Below are positions 1 through 7,234 of a stretch of 11,806 bases of DNA, one piece after another (the first letter of the stretch is position 1; each line of letters opens with the position of its first letter). The stretch covers positions 1-11,806 of the forward strand of contig NIRF01000023.1 in the NCBI GenBank assembly GCA_002878375.1, read 5' to 3'. A program made the position numbers and the translations under genes. The notes under the pieces are model-generated. The model saw only the letters and a program-made list of their open reading frames with translations, searched no databases and was not told the DNA's origin. This stretch comes from Dictyoglomus sp. NZ13-RE01. GTDB taxonomy: Bacteria > Dictyoglomota > Dictyoglomia > Dictyoglomales > Dictyoglomaceae.

Positions 1-125
1 AAAGCTTTTTTAGAAAGAGCTCTAATTGATGGTTTTTTCTCTTTTATTAAACTCATTATTAACACAATTAAAATTTCTTTTATCTTTTTTCTTAAAGAAA
101 AATCTGGTAGAATATTAATGACCAT
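1..125 (-). CDS. N-terminal fragment of a putative transposase (runs off window)
   Basis: Reading leftward from ATG at 125-123, the frame stays open to base 1, giving 41 residues that begin MVINILPDFSLRKK. It has a perfectly placed SD (GGAGGTG, 138-132, 6 nt before ATG), so it is very probably a real gene start even though it is short. The pattern of a hydrophobic helix (residues about 17-27) followed by PSIRALSKKA resembles the N-terminal segment of DDE-type transposases, where a similar helix precedes an S..ARAL-like motif. That resemblance is weak, and no catalytic residues lie inside the window. The position beside a truncated gene and a possible SD-masking inverted repeat support a transposase. 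An unrelated small protein remains possible. Confidence 0.5.
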   Translation of the reverse strand, partial: MVINILPDFSLRKKIKEILIVLIMSLIKEKKPSIRALSKKA

Positions 126-132
126 AGTTTTC

Positions 133-187
133 ACCTCCCGGGGTTTGGATGTTATCTCTTTCTAATCTAATTCTAACCCTGGGAGGT
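133..187 (-). repeat. Inverted repeat that can mask the transposase SD
   Basis: The arms are 133-145 and 175-187, 13 bp each with one mismatch (140 against 180) and a 29-nt loop. In leftward RNA the mismatch is A-C, leaving helices of 7 and 5 bp, and the 3' arm contains the SD GGGAGGT. In rightward RNA the same position is a G-U pair, so all 13 positions pair, and the second arm runs into TTTTTCTTTT, a terminator-like arrangement although the loop is long. Either reading fits devices known from IS10 and IS50 that stop transcription entering from outside from activating the transposase. Confidence 0.6.
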
Positions 188-199
188 TTTTCTTTTCAA
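170..199 (-). promoter_or_regulatory. Candidate transposase promoter
   Basis: On the minus strand, TTGAAA (199-194) and TAGAAT (175-170), each 5 of 6 to consensus, are 18 nt apart. Transcription would start near 163, downstream of the outer arm of the inverted repeat, so the native mRNA would lack that arm and keep its SD free. The -35 lies at or just beyond the presumed IS end, so it may come from the disrupted GH3 gene. Confidence 0.4.
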
Positions 200-1089
200 A
201 AACTGATTACAGGTCAGATCAATTATACGGAAGCTATGAGGATAAAGTAGTTACTGCAATTAATTCAGGTATCGATATGGTTATGGTCCCTGATAATTAT
301 AAATTGTTTATTTCAGTTCTGAGAAATGCAATTTTAAAAAAGAGAATAACATTGGAAAGAATAGATGATGCAGTTAGGAGAATTTTAAGAGTAAAGTTTG
401 AATTAAATCTCTTCAATAAGCCTATAGCTAATAAAAAGTTTATCAAAGAAATTGGAAGTAGTGAACACAGAGAAGTTGCTAAAGAAGCTGTTAGAAAAAG
501 TTTAGTTTTGCTTAAGAACGATGGGGTTTTACCTCTTTCTAAGAATATAAAGAAAATATTTATTGTAGGTGAAAAAGCGGATGACATAGGAGCCCAATGT
601 GGAGGTTGGACTTTATCATAGCAGGGAATTAAGGGGAATATTATGCCAGGAACAACTATTTTACAGGCTTTTAAGAGGAAATTGTCTAAAAGTTCAGAAA
701 TAATTTTTATAAAGGATATAGAAGATCTTAAAAAAATAAAGAAAGATGATTTATGTATTGTTGTTATTGGAGAAAGTCCATATGCAGAGTTTTATGGGGA
801 TAGAGTTACTCCTCAAATAGATGAAGAAGATTTATTTTTATTTAACCAGTTAATTAAGCGAAAACCAAAGATTGTAACTATACTTATCATAGGAAGACCT
901 GTAGATTTAAAAGATATATTAGAAAATTCTTCTGCCTTGGTTTCTGCATGGCTTCCAGGTACAGAGGGAGAAGGTGTAACTGATGTTTTATTGGGAGAGT
1001 ATAATTTTGAGGGTAAACTCTCCTTTTCTTGGAAGCTAAAAAATGATGATAAGGCTATTTTTCCTTTTGGTTTTGGGTTAAGATATTAG
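199..1089 (+). pseudogene. GH3 beta-glucosidase / exo-glucanase remnant, 5'-truncated with an in-frame stop
   Basis: One continuous frame (199-1089) resembles the C-terminal part of the BglX/ExoI-like branch of GH3. Before the first internal ATG (277) the frame already reads TDYRSD...SGIDM, so homology extends past any start. The domain-1 end (GIDMVMVPDNY, then AVRRILRVKF) is followed by domain 2 with GESPYAE, whose Glu (codon 772-774) corresponds to the acid/base, and the family's usual end FPFGFGLRY. Missing: about 300 N-terminal residues including the SDW nucleophile motif. A TAG at 619-621 interrupts the conserved GGWTLS-W-QG motif, consistent with TGG to TAG. The segment before the last motif is about a dozen residues shorter than usual. 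There is no SD or start for a functional product. It is not a copy of the intact GH3 gene at 7394, which belongs to another branch. Confidence 0.85.
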
Positions 1090-1119
1090 AAAAAAGAAAG
1101 TAGAGGTGAAAAATTTAGT

Positions 1120-2064
1120 TCACTCCCTTCCTAAGACATGATCAATTAACATGCTTAAAAGGTCAGGAAACTCTATCCCGTAAGCTTTAGCAGCTTCGGG
1201 GTAGAGACTTGTAGAGGTCATGCCAGGAATAGTGTTTACTTCTAATACGTAAATATTATTTGTTTCATGTTCTACAATCATATCAACTCTTGAAAAATGT
1301 CTACATCCAAGAGCTTTATGGGCTTTAATTCCTAAGTCTTGAGCCTTTAAATATATATCATTTTCTAATCTTGCAGGTATTATGTGAGCACTCATACCAG
1401 GCGTATATTTAGCTGTGTAGTCGTAAAGACCTGTTTGTGACTTTGGAATTATTTCTATTAGTGGAAAACATATGGTTTTTTTAGTATCAAATATGCTTGC
1501 AGTTATTTCTTTTCCGTAAATGAACTCTTCAATAACAACTTCGTTATCATACTGAAAAGCATATTCTAATGCACTTTTTAACTCTTCCTCCCTTTCTAAT
1601 TTCGTAAATCCGATTGTAGAGCCCTGAGATGCAGGTTTTATTGCTAAAGGAAATTTAAGCTCCCTAACTAAATATTTGATGCTTTCTAAATCTTTTTCCT
1701 CCAAATCTCTTTTGTGTAAATATAGCCATTTGGGAGTTGGAATGTTTTCATAGGTAAATATTTTTTTGCTCATGATTTTGTTCATTGCTAAAGCACTTGC
1801 TAGCACTCCTGAACCAATATATGGTATTCCAAGGAGTTCTAAAAGTCCTTGTACTGTTCCATCCTCTCCAAAAATACCATGAGCGGATATAAAGGCGACG
1901 TTAATTTTTTCTCTTTTTAAATTTTCAACTAAATTTTCATCTATAGGTATTGGAACTACGTTATAGCCTTTGTATTCCAAGGCTGAGATCACATTTTTAG
2001 CTGTTCTTTGAGCAATTTCACTCTCAGAAGATTTAATTCCAATTAATACTCCAACCTTTATCAT
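1120..2064 (-). CDS. ddl: D-alanine--D-alanine ligase
   Basis: The enzyme joins two D-alanines with ATP in the cytoplasm, supplying the dipeptide for peptidoglycan precursors. The 314-residue length fits the family (about 300-320). ATP-grasp signatures in order: an N-terminal loop with SSESEIA (12-18, the catalytic Glu position; less glycine-rich than usual), AHGIFGEDGTVQGLLE (61-76), the ATP-binding KPASQGSTIG (143-152), YDYTAKY (214-220), the metal-binding RVDM (259-262) and LEVNTIPGMT (274-283). The frame can be extended to 2124 or 2082, but ATG 2064 is preferred: it has an SD (GAGAGGAG, 2076-2069), it begins directly with the MIKVGVLIG strand, and the promoter found at 2124-2096 would overlap the longer forms. 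It stands alone, divergent from ylmH and convergent with the GH3 remnant. The substrate loop looks like an ordinary D-Ala enzyme; a D-Ala-D-lactate ligase is unlikely but not excluded by eye. Confidence 0.93.
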   Translation of the reverse strand: MIKVGVLIGIKSSESEIAQRTAKNVISALEYKGYNVVPIPIDENLVENLKREKINVAFISAHGIFGEDGTVQGLLELLGIPYIGSGVLASALAMNKIMSKKIFTYENIPTPKWLYLHKRDLEEKDLESIKYLVRELKFPLAIKPASQGSTIGFTKLEREEELKSALEYAFQYDNEVVIEEFIYGKEITASIFDTKKTICFPLIEIIPKSQTGLYDYTAKYTPGMSAHIIPARLENDIYLKAQDLGIKAHKALGCRHFSRVDMIVEHETNNIYVLEVNTIPGMTSTSLYPEAAKAYGIEFPDLLSMLIDHVLGRE

Positions 2065-2068
2065 CTTT

Positions 2069-2076
2069 CTCCTCTC
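2069..2076 (-). promoter_or_regulatory. SD fixing the ddl start
   Basis: GAGAGGAG on the minus strand lies 4 nt before ATG 2064. The alternative starts at 2082 and 2124 have no SD. Confidence 0.7.
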
Positions 2077-2095
2077 TTTCATCAGTTTTTTATTT

Positions 2096-2124
2096 ATTTT
2101 ATGGTAAAATATGTTATATGCCAA
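2096..2124 (-). promoter_or_regulatory. ddl promoter
   Basis: On the minus strand, TTGGCA (2124-2119) and TAAAAT (2101-2096) are separated by 17 nt; each hexamer is 5 of 6 to the sigma-A type consensus. The predicted start near 2089 gives a leader of about 25 nt that contains the SD. The -35 overlaps the first two codons of the divergent ylmH gene. Confidence 0.65.
2102..2110 (+). promoter_or_regulatory. Extended -10 promoter for ylmH, probably leaderless
   Basis: TG-G-TAAAAT at 2102-2110 is an extended -10 with 7 nt between it and ATG 2118. Transcription would start at or within a base or two of the A of ATG. No SD precedes this ATG and no good -35 is visible. The element is nested inside the spacer of the ddl promoter. 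Confidence 0.5.
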
Positions 2125-2843
2125 GAAGCATAGAAGATTTAGAAGAGCTCTTTAAAAAAGTGGATCAAAAAGGAGGTTTAATAGTCACAGACTTTTTATC
2201 TCCTGAAGATTATCATTATTTTCAGGAGCTAAGTTACAAATATTCTAATTTGTTTGTTTTATTATTTGGTGGTTATGACTTAGCAGAAAGAAGAAGAGGT
2301 TTCATATCTGACAGCAAAGAATTACTGGAATATATAGATTTTGACAAATATTTTTCAGCATTTGAGATAAGTTTTCCTCAAAAGCAAACTCCAAAAGGTT
2401 TTAAAGAAGAATTAATAAAAATTGGTATAGATGAGGGAAAATTAGGGGATATTTGGGAGATAGGAGAAAATAGAATTCAATTTATATCTGCAAAAGAGAT
2501 AGAAGTAAGATTGATTGATATATTTAATAGTTCAAACATAGCATACTTTAGTTTAACTCTTGACTCTCTATCACCTCCAAAAAGAGCTAAAATGCTAAAA
2601 ACTACGGAGGCATCTTTAAGGCTTGATGCAATAACAAGCTTTGCTCTTAATATTCCAAGATCAAGGGTTCAACAAATTATAAAAAATGGAGCAGTGACAG
2701 TAAACAACAAAAAAGTTGATTATCCACATTATGAGATCAAAGAAGGAGATATAGTTTTTGTCAGGAGCTATGGATATTTTAAAGTAATATCCATAACAGA
2801 GACAAAAAGAGGTAGATACCTCATAGAGATAGAGAGACATTAA
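2118..2843 (+). CDS. ylmH: S4-domain RNA-binding protein, YlmH family
   Basis: The 241-residue protein has the two-part YlmH layout. An N-terminal region (about 1-150) carries the typical VTDFLSPEDYHYF (23-35), and a C-terminal S4 domain (about 166-225) contains LRLDAITSFALNIPRS, then Q-QIIKNGAVTVN, then a KEGD turn (208-211). B. subtilis YlmH is similar in length and is reported to act on stalled large ribosomal subunits (RqcP2); its S4 domain binds structured RNA. In Gram-positives it usually sits in the cell-division cluster, but here it is between ddl and the arg operon, so context says little about its job. ATG 2118 has no SD; the promoter spacing suggests a leaderless mRNA. The next in-frame Met is far inside the conserved region, so this start is the only reasonable one. 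It ends convergent with argD with no bases between the stop codons. Confidence 0.8.
   Translation: MPRSIEDLEELFKKVDQKGGLIVTDFLSPEDYHYFQELSYKYSNLFVLLFGGYDLAERRRGFISDSKELLEYIDFDKYFSAFEISFPQKQTPKGFKEELIKIGIDEGKLGDIWEIGENRIQFISAKEIEVRLIDIFNSSNIAYFSLTLDSLSPPKRAKMLKTTEASLRLDAITSFALNIPRSRVQQIIKNGAVTVNNKKVDYPHYEIKEGDIVFVRSYGYFKVISITETKRGRYLIEIERH
2804..2822 (-). terminator. Candidate intrinsic terminator of the arg operon, inside ylmH
   Basis: On the minus strand, GAGGT-ATCT-ACCTC (2822-2809; a sixth A-T pair is possible) is followed at once by TTTTT (2808-2804). It starts 21 nt beyond the argD stop codon. The stem is short but placement and U-run fit. It lies wholly inside the 3' coding part of ylmH, where the plus-strand RNA hairpin has no U-run behind it. 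Confidence 0.45.
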
Positions 2844-4034
2844 TTAAATTTTTTGAAAAATTCTATTTAATATTTCTATAGCCTCATCAACTTCTTTTTC
2901 AGTAATGATTAATGGAGGAACAAATCTTAGTATTTTTTCTCCTACTGCGTTTATTAATAAACCTTCGTTTAAGGCTTTTTCAACTACAGGTCTTGCTTCA
3001 ATTTCTAATTCCATTCCAAGCATCAATCCTATCCCTCTTACTTCTTTTATAAACGGGTACTTTTCCTGAAGTTTTACAAATTTTTCTTTAAAGTAGTTTC
3101 CTACTCTTTCTACATTCTGTAATATATTGTTTTTGAAAATATAGTTTATTACTGCGATACCTGCTGAGCAGGCTAATGGATTACCTCCAAAGGTTGAAGC
3201 GTGATCTCCTGGAGTAAAAACATTGGAACATTTTTTATTAGCCACCATAGCACCGATAGGGAAACCTCCTCCTAATGCTTTTGCCAATGTAAATATATCT
3301 GGCTCAACGTCATAATGTTCGTATGCAAGGAATTTACCTGTTCTTCCTATACCTGTTTGTACCTCATCAAAAATAAGTAGAGCATTATATTTGTCACATA
3401 ATTCTCTTGCTGTTTTTAAGAAATCCTTTGTTGCTGGATTTACTCCTCCCTCTCCCTGAATAGGTTCTAATAAGATGGCACATGTTTTTTCACTTACCTT
3501 TTCCTTTAATGCATATACATCATTAAAAGGTACATATGTAAAACCTGGAACTAATGGCTCGAAATTCTTTTGATACTTGGGTTGTCCAGTTGCGGTTAAA
3601 GTAGCAAGGGTTCTACCATGAAAAGATTTTAGGGCTGTTATTATTTCATACTTTTCTGGACCACCATGAATTTTTCCATATTTTCTTGCTAATTTAATAG
3701 CTGCCTCATTAGCCTCAGCGCCACTATTGCAGAAGAAAACCTTATCACCACAAGAGTGTTCTACAATCAGCTTTGCTAAATGGGCTTGTGGTTCTATATA
3801 ATATAAGTTTGATATATGCATTAATTTATCCAATTGTTCCTTGATACCATTAATAAGCTCTTCGTTAGAATGTCCTAAAGAGCATACTGCAATTCCAGCA
3901 ACAAAGTCTAAGTACTCTTTTCCATCTGCATCCCATACTTTTGCCCCTTTTCCTTTTACTATTGCTATCTTGTATCTATTATAAGTATTCATCACATATT
4001 TATCTGATAATTCAATTATCTCTTTATTTCCCAT
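2844..4034 (-). CDS. argD: Acetylornithine aminotransferase
   Basis: This PLP enzyme transfers an amino group from glutamate to N-acetylglutamate-semialdehyde to make N-acetylornithine, step 4 of arginine synthesis. The 396-residue length is typical for a class III aminotransferase. Seen: FCNSGAEANEAAIKLAR (101-117, cofactor phosphate and ring contacts), SFHGRT (137-142), EPIQGEGG (190-197), FDEVQTGIGRTG (222-233, the Asp that pairs with the PLP nitrogen) and TLAKALGGG (249-257) with the Schiff-base Lys at 252. The length and N-terminal sequence match ArgD rather than the longer GABA or ornithine aminotransferases. ArgD enzymes often also serve as succinyldiaminopimelate aminotransferase in lysine synthesis; that cannot be judged here. 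It is the last gene of the operon, 12 bp after argB, and its SD (AGGAGG) overlaps the argB stop region, so translational coupling is likely. Confidence 0.95.
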   Translation of the reverse strand: MGNKEIIELSDKYVMNTYNRYKIAIVKGKGAKVWDADGKEYLDFVAGIAVCSLGHSNEELINGIKEQLDKLMHISNLYYIEPQAHLAKLIVEHSCGDKVFFCNSGAEANEAAIKLARKYGKIHGGPEKYEIITALKSFHGRTLATLTATGQPKYQKNFEPLVPGFTYVPFNDVYALKEKVSEKTCAILLEPIQGEGGVNPATKDFLKTARELCDKYNALLIFDEVQTGIGRTGKFLAYEHYDVEPDIFTLAKALGGGFPIGAMVANKKCSNVFTPGDHASTFGGNPLACSAGIAVINYIFKNNILQNVERVGNYFKEKFVKLQEKYPFIKEVRGIGLMLGMELEIEARPVVEKALNEGLLINAVGEKILRFVPPLIITEKEVDEAIEILNRIFQKI

Positions 4035-4046
4035 TATCCTTTCCTC

Positions 4047-4937
4047 CTAACTAATAATCATGGTACCTATGCCTTCGTCAGTAAACATTTCTAATAGTAG
4101 AGAGTGAGGAACCCTACCATCAATTATATGGGCGGATTTTACACCTCCCTCTACTGCACTTATACAGCATTCTATTTTGGGAATCATCCCTCCTTCAATA
4201 ACATTTTCAGAAAGCAGTTTTTTAGCCATATCAATAGTTAAAACAGATATTAAGGTTGATTTATCATTTATATCTCTCAGTACTCCCTCTACATCTGTGA
4301 GTAATATTAGTTTTTCTGCCTTTAAAGCTGTTGCAAGCTTTCCCGCTGCATCATCTGCATTTATATTATAAATTTTTCCATCCTCTCCTAAACCTAATGG
4401 AGATATAACTGGAATGAAATCTTCGTTTGTTAACAAATTGATGATTTCAGGATTTACCGATTTTATTTCGCCCACGTATCCAAGATCTACTTCTTCCAAT
4501 TCACCATTAGTATTTTTAACAAAGCTTGTCTTTTTTACTACATTGAACAACATACCATCAATTCCGGATATACCGCAAGCCTTTCCTCCAATTCTATTTA
4601 TTAAGCTTACTATTTCTTTATTTAACTTTCCCGCAAGAACCATTTCAACTATTTCTATTGTTTCTTCATCTGTAACCCTAAGACCCCCAACAAACTTGGG
4701 CTTTAATCCCAATTTTTTAGAAAGTTCATTTATTTCAGGACCTCCACCATGGACAATTACTGGTTTTATTCCCACAAACTTCATTAGAACTATATCTGAA
4801 AGTACTGTTTTCTTTAACTCTTCATTCAACATAGCATGTCCACCGTACTTTATTACAATGGTCTTTCCATAAAATTTCTGGATATATGGAAGTGCTGTTA
4901 TTAATATCTTTGCTCTCTCTCTATAATCTTCTTTCAT
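4047..4937 (-). CDS. argB: Acetylglutamate kinase
   Basis: Phosphorylates N-acetylglutamate with ATP, step 2 of the pathway and usually its control point. It is a 296-residue cytoplasmic amino-acid-kinase fold protein. Seen: KYGGHAM with Lys30 for phosphate binding, HGGGPEIN (63-70), GGLRVTD (84-90, acetylglutamate-binding Arg87), [12 protein letters not shown] (191-202), LTDVEGV (213-219) and Lys254 in MIPK. About 25 residues lie ahead of the first strand ([19 protein letters not shown]), and the C-terminal run is [11 protein letters not shown]...[12 protein letters not shown]. Both are features of hexameric, arginine-inhibited enzymes such as those of Thermotoga maritima and Pseudomonas, so feedback inhibition is a well-grounded inference. 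The start ATG 4937 has a rather distant SD (GGGGTG, 10 nt) that runs on from the argJ stop. TAG is its stop codon. Confidence 0.95.
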   Translation of the reverse strand: MKEDYRERAKILITALPYIQKFYGKTIVIKYGGHAMLNEELKKTVLSDIVLMKFVGIKPVIVHGGGPEINELSKKLGLKPKFVGGLRVTDEETIEIVEMVLAGKLNKEIVSLINRIGGKACGISGIDGMLFNVVKKTSFVKNTNGELEEVDLGYVGEIKSVNPEIINLLTNEDFIPVISPLGLGEDGKIYNINADDAAGKLATALKAEKLILLTDVEGVLRDINDKSTLISVLTIDMAKKLLSENVIEGGMIPKIECCISAVEGGVKSAHIIDGRVPHSLLLEMFTDEGIGTMIIS

Positions 4938-4953
4938 GATTACTTAACACCCC

Positions 4954-6147
4954 TTAAGTTCTATATTTGGCATTGATCTGAATATACTCTTCTGTGAGAT
5001 CACAGCCCCAAGCTTGTGCAGAGAAGTTACCATCTTTTAAATCTATAGTTATTGTAATTTCTGATTTTGATAATTCTTTTTTAGCACTATCCTCATCAAA
5101 GTGAAAATATATGCCATCCTTAGCGACTAAAATATCTCCCAAATAAATGTCTGCTTTTGAGGGATCATAGTTACAATTAGCGTATCCTAAAGCACACATG
5201 ATTCTTCCCCAATTTGCATCTTCTCCATATATAGCAGTTTTTACCAAATTAGATGAAACAACTGTTTTTGCCAGAATTTTTGCTGTCTTAATATCAGGGG
5301 CATTAATAACTTTGACATTTATTAATTTGGTAGCGCCTTCTCCATCTCTTGCAATTTCTATGGCTAAATACTCACAAACTTTTGTTAACTGATTTTTAAA
5401 GTTCTCATAATTTTTATCTTTTTCTTTTATCTCTGGATTTTTAGCCAAACCATTAGCTATTATAAACACAGTATCGTTAGTACTTGTATCTCCGTCTACA
5501 CTAATCATATTAAAAGTATCTTCTATAGCTTCTTTAAAGGCTAATTCCAAAAGATCTTGAGAAATATTTATATCTGAAATAATAAAAGCCAACATAGTTG
5601 CCATGTTTGGATGAATCATACCTGATCCCTTTGCAAAACCTGTTATAGTGCAAATTTCACCACCTATTTCAAAATGTGTGCTAATTATTTTTGGTCTTTT
5701 ATCTGTTGTCATAATTGAATACTCAAAGCCAATGATATCTTCTCTATTAAGATTATTTATTAACTCTGGTATTTTGGGAAGGATTTTATCCATTGGTAAA
5801 TATTTACCAATAACGCCTGTAGAGGCAACTAAAACTAAATTCTCGTCAATATTTAACATCTTTGCTACTTCCTTACATATAGTTAAGGCATCTTTTATTC
5901 CTTGTTCTCCTGTACAGGCATTTGCATTTCCACTATTTACAACTATTGCTTGTGCTATCTTATTCTTAATTCTATTCATAGATACAATTACTGGAGCAGA
6001 TTTAACCTTATTTTGAGTAAAAACCCCAAAAGCATTTCCAGGGACTTCTGAGTAGATTAATCCAAGATCTTTTTTCTTAATACCCTCTTTAATCTCACAA
6101 TTTATACTGCTTAATAGAAAGCCTTTAGGTAAGCTTATATTTTCCAA
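4954..6147 (-). CDS. argJ: Glutamate N-acetyltransferase / ornithine acetyltransferase
   Basis: Moves the acetyl group from N-acetylornithine to glutamate, releasing ornithine and closing the acetyl cycle (steps 5 and 1). The 397-residue length is normal. Seen: VVNSGNANACTG (69-80), VASTGVIGKYLP (107-118, the oxyanion-type Thr-Gly), TTDK (147-150), KGSGMIHPNMATML (173-186) with the self-cleavage site between Ala183 and Thr184, the new N-terminal Thr being the nucleophile, then DGEGATKL in the beta chain and the C-terminal NAKYRT. Whether it also makes acetylglutamate from acetyl-CoA (bifunctional type) cannot be read from sequence alone; no separate argA is in the window, which permits bifunctionality. 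The start codon is TTG at 6147, chosen because a GGGGGG SD sits 7 nt upstream, right after the argC stop, and because the family sequence starts close by. Confidence 0.94.
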   Translation of the reverse strand: MENISLPKGFLLSSINCEIKEGIKKKDLGLIYSEVPGNAFGVFTQNKVKSAPVIVSMNRIKNKIAQAIVVNSGNANACTGEQGIKDALTICKEVAKMLNIDENLVLVASTGVIGKYLPMDKILPKIPELINNLNREDIIGFEYSIMTTDKRPKIISTHFEIGGEICTITGFAKGSGMIHPNMATMLAFIISDINISQDLLELAFKEAIEDTFNMISVDGDTSTNDTVFIIANGLAKNPEIKEKDKNYENFKNQLTKVCEYLAIEIARDGEGATKLINVKVINAPDIKTAKILAKTVVSSNLVKTAIYGEDANWGRIMCALGYANCNYDPSKADIYLGDILVAKDGIYFHFDEDSAKKELSKSEITITIDLKDGNFSAQAWGCDLTEEYIQINAKYRT

Positions 6148-6154
6148 AATTATA

Positions 6155-6160
6155 CCCCCC
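6155..6160 (-). promoter_or_regulatory. SD supporting the TTG start of argJ
   Basis: Six consecutive G on the minus strand (AAGGGGGG) lie 7 nt before TTG 6147-6145 and directly after the argC stop codon TAA (6163-6161). Confidence 0.65.
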
Positions 6161-7204
6161 TTATGGATAAATACTTAAGTTAATAAGCCCTTCTGTTTCT
6201 TCAAATCCAAATATTATATTCATATTTTGTACTGCTTGACCAACTGCTCCTTTAATTAAATTATCAATAGCAGAAAGGATTATTAATCTATTAGTTCTTT
6301 CATCTTTAACAATATTTATATCGCAGTAGTTTGTACCAGAGACATTTTTTGTTGAGGGAAGAATGCCAGGAGGAAGTAATCTAATAAATTTCTCTCTTTG
6401 ATAAAATTCTTCATAGATTTCTCTTATTTCGTCCTGGGATATATTTGATTTTAATTCGGTATAAATAGTACTTAATATTCCCCGGTTCATAGGTATGAGA
6501 TGCGGAGTGAAAGTTATCCTTATCTCCCTTTCAGCTAAAAGACTTAACTCCTGTTCAATTTCTGGAATGTGTCTATGATTAGGAACACTATATGCTTTTA
6601 TATTTTCATTGACTTCACAGAATAAATATTCCACTCTTGCAGACCTTCCTGCTCCTGATACTCCAGATTTAGAATCAATGATTATACTTTCTGGCTTAAT
6701 AATATCATTTCTTATTGCAGGAGCAAGGGCAAGTATTATACTTGTAGGATAACAACCAGGATTTGCTACTAATTTTGCGTTTCTAATCTCATCCCTGTGT
6801 AATTCAGGAAGACCATAAACAGCCTTTTTAATTAAGTCTTTTGCCAAATGTTGAATTTTATACCATTCTTCATAAACCTTTGGGTTTTTTAATCGAAAAT
6901 CTGCTCCTAAGTCTATCAATACTTTATTAGCATTTATTATCTTTTCTGCTATATGCATTACATTTCCATGAGGAAGAGCTGTAAAGATACAATCTGATGA
7001 ATTTATTAAATTATCAACATCATCTTCCACACAAATTTTATCTATATGTTTGAAAAAGTGAGGGTAAACTTCCCAGTATGCTTTACCTACATAACTTTGA
7101 CTTGTTAAATTTACAATTTCAACATGCTTATGATTTAAAAGAATTCTTACTAATTCTACCCCAGTGTATCCTGTTGCTCCTAATATACTAACTTTTATTT
7201 TCAT
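6161..7204 (-). CDS. argC: N-acetyl-gamma-glutamyl-phosphate reductase
   Basis: Reduces N-acetylglutamyl phosphate with NADPH to the semialdehyde, step 3 of arginine synthesis. The 347-residue length matches the family's common form. Seen: the nucleotide-binding GATGYTG (9-15), FTALPHG (74-80), DLGADFRL (98-105), the active-site NPGCYPTS (148-155) with catalytic Cys151, SGVSGAGR (180-187) and HRHIPEI (210-216) with catalytic His212. The Cys-His spacing of 61 residues equals that of the characterised M. tuberculosis enzyme. It is the first gene of the operon; ATG 7204 has SD GGAGG 6 nt upstream. argJ follows after 13 bp. Confidence 0.95.
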   Translation of the reverse strand: MKIKVSILGATGYTGVELVRILLNHKHVEIVNLTSQSYVGKAYWEVYPHFFKHIDKICVEDDVDNLINSSDCIFTALPHGNVMHIAEKIINANKVLIDLGADFRLKNPKVYEEWYKIQHLAKDLIKKAVYGLPELHRDEIRNAKLVANPGCYPTSIILALAPAIRNDIIKPESIIIDSKSGVSGAGRSARVEYLFCEVNENIKAYSVPNHRHIPEIEQELSLLAEREIRITFTPHLIPMNRGILSTIYTELKSNISQDEIREIYEEFYQREKFIRLLPPGILPSTKNVSGTNYCDINIVKDERTNRLIILSAIDNLIKGAVGQAVQNMNIIFGFEETEGLINLSIYP

Positions 7205-7234
7205 CCCATTCCTCCATCATAAAATTAATTTCAA

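Larger units (their letters stand above)
1..198 (-). mobile_element. End of a probable insertion sequence (partial)
   Basis: This stretch abuts a GH3 gene remnant that begins abruptly. It contains a leftward transposase-like reading frame, a promoter-like sequence and an inverted repeat close to the junction. Seen: the GH3-like frame is open only from 166 and resembles the family from about 199 onward; sequence left of that does not look like GH3. Inferred: an IS inserted into, or recombined with, the GH3 gene and removed its 5' part. The exact IS end (about 187-200), terminal repeat, target duplication and IS family cannot be set because the other end is outside the window. Confidence 0.45.

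Noticed and set aside
133-187. Inverted repeat as a CRISPR repeat
   Set aside because: Only one unit is present, with no regularly spaced copies or spacers; the sequence fits an IS end structure better.
297-587. Long open frames opposite the GH3 remnant and opposite argB, argJ and the binding-protein gene
   Set aside because: They are antisense to strongly recognised coding sequence, have no family features and reflect the AT-rich codon pattern.
619-621. TAG as pyrrolysine or programmed read-through
   Set aside because: TAG is an ordinary stop for argB and the binding-protein gene, the family residue here is Trp, and the gene is also missing its 5' part.
1086-1123. GTGAA/TTCAC stem after ddl (minus strand) as an intrinsic terminator
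   Set aside because: It is only 5 bp, overlaps the ddl stop, and the T-rich stretch begins several bases later. Possible but too weak to list.
1120-2124. A 334-residue form of Ddl starting at 2124
   Set aside because: The extra 20 residues are not family-like, lack an SD, and would be encoded over the ddl promoter. ATG 2064 has an SD and starts at the first conserved strand.
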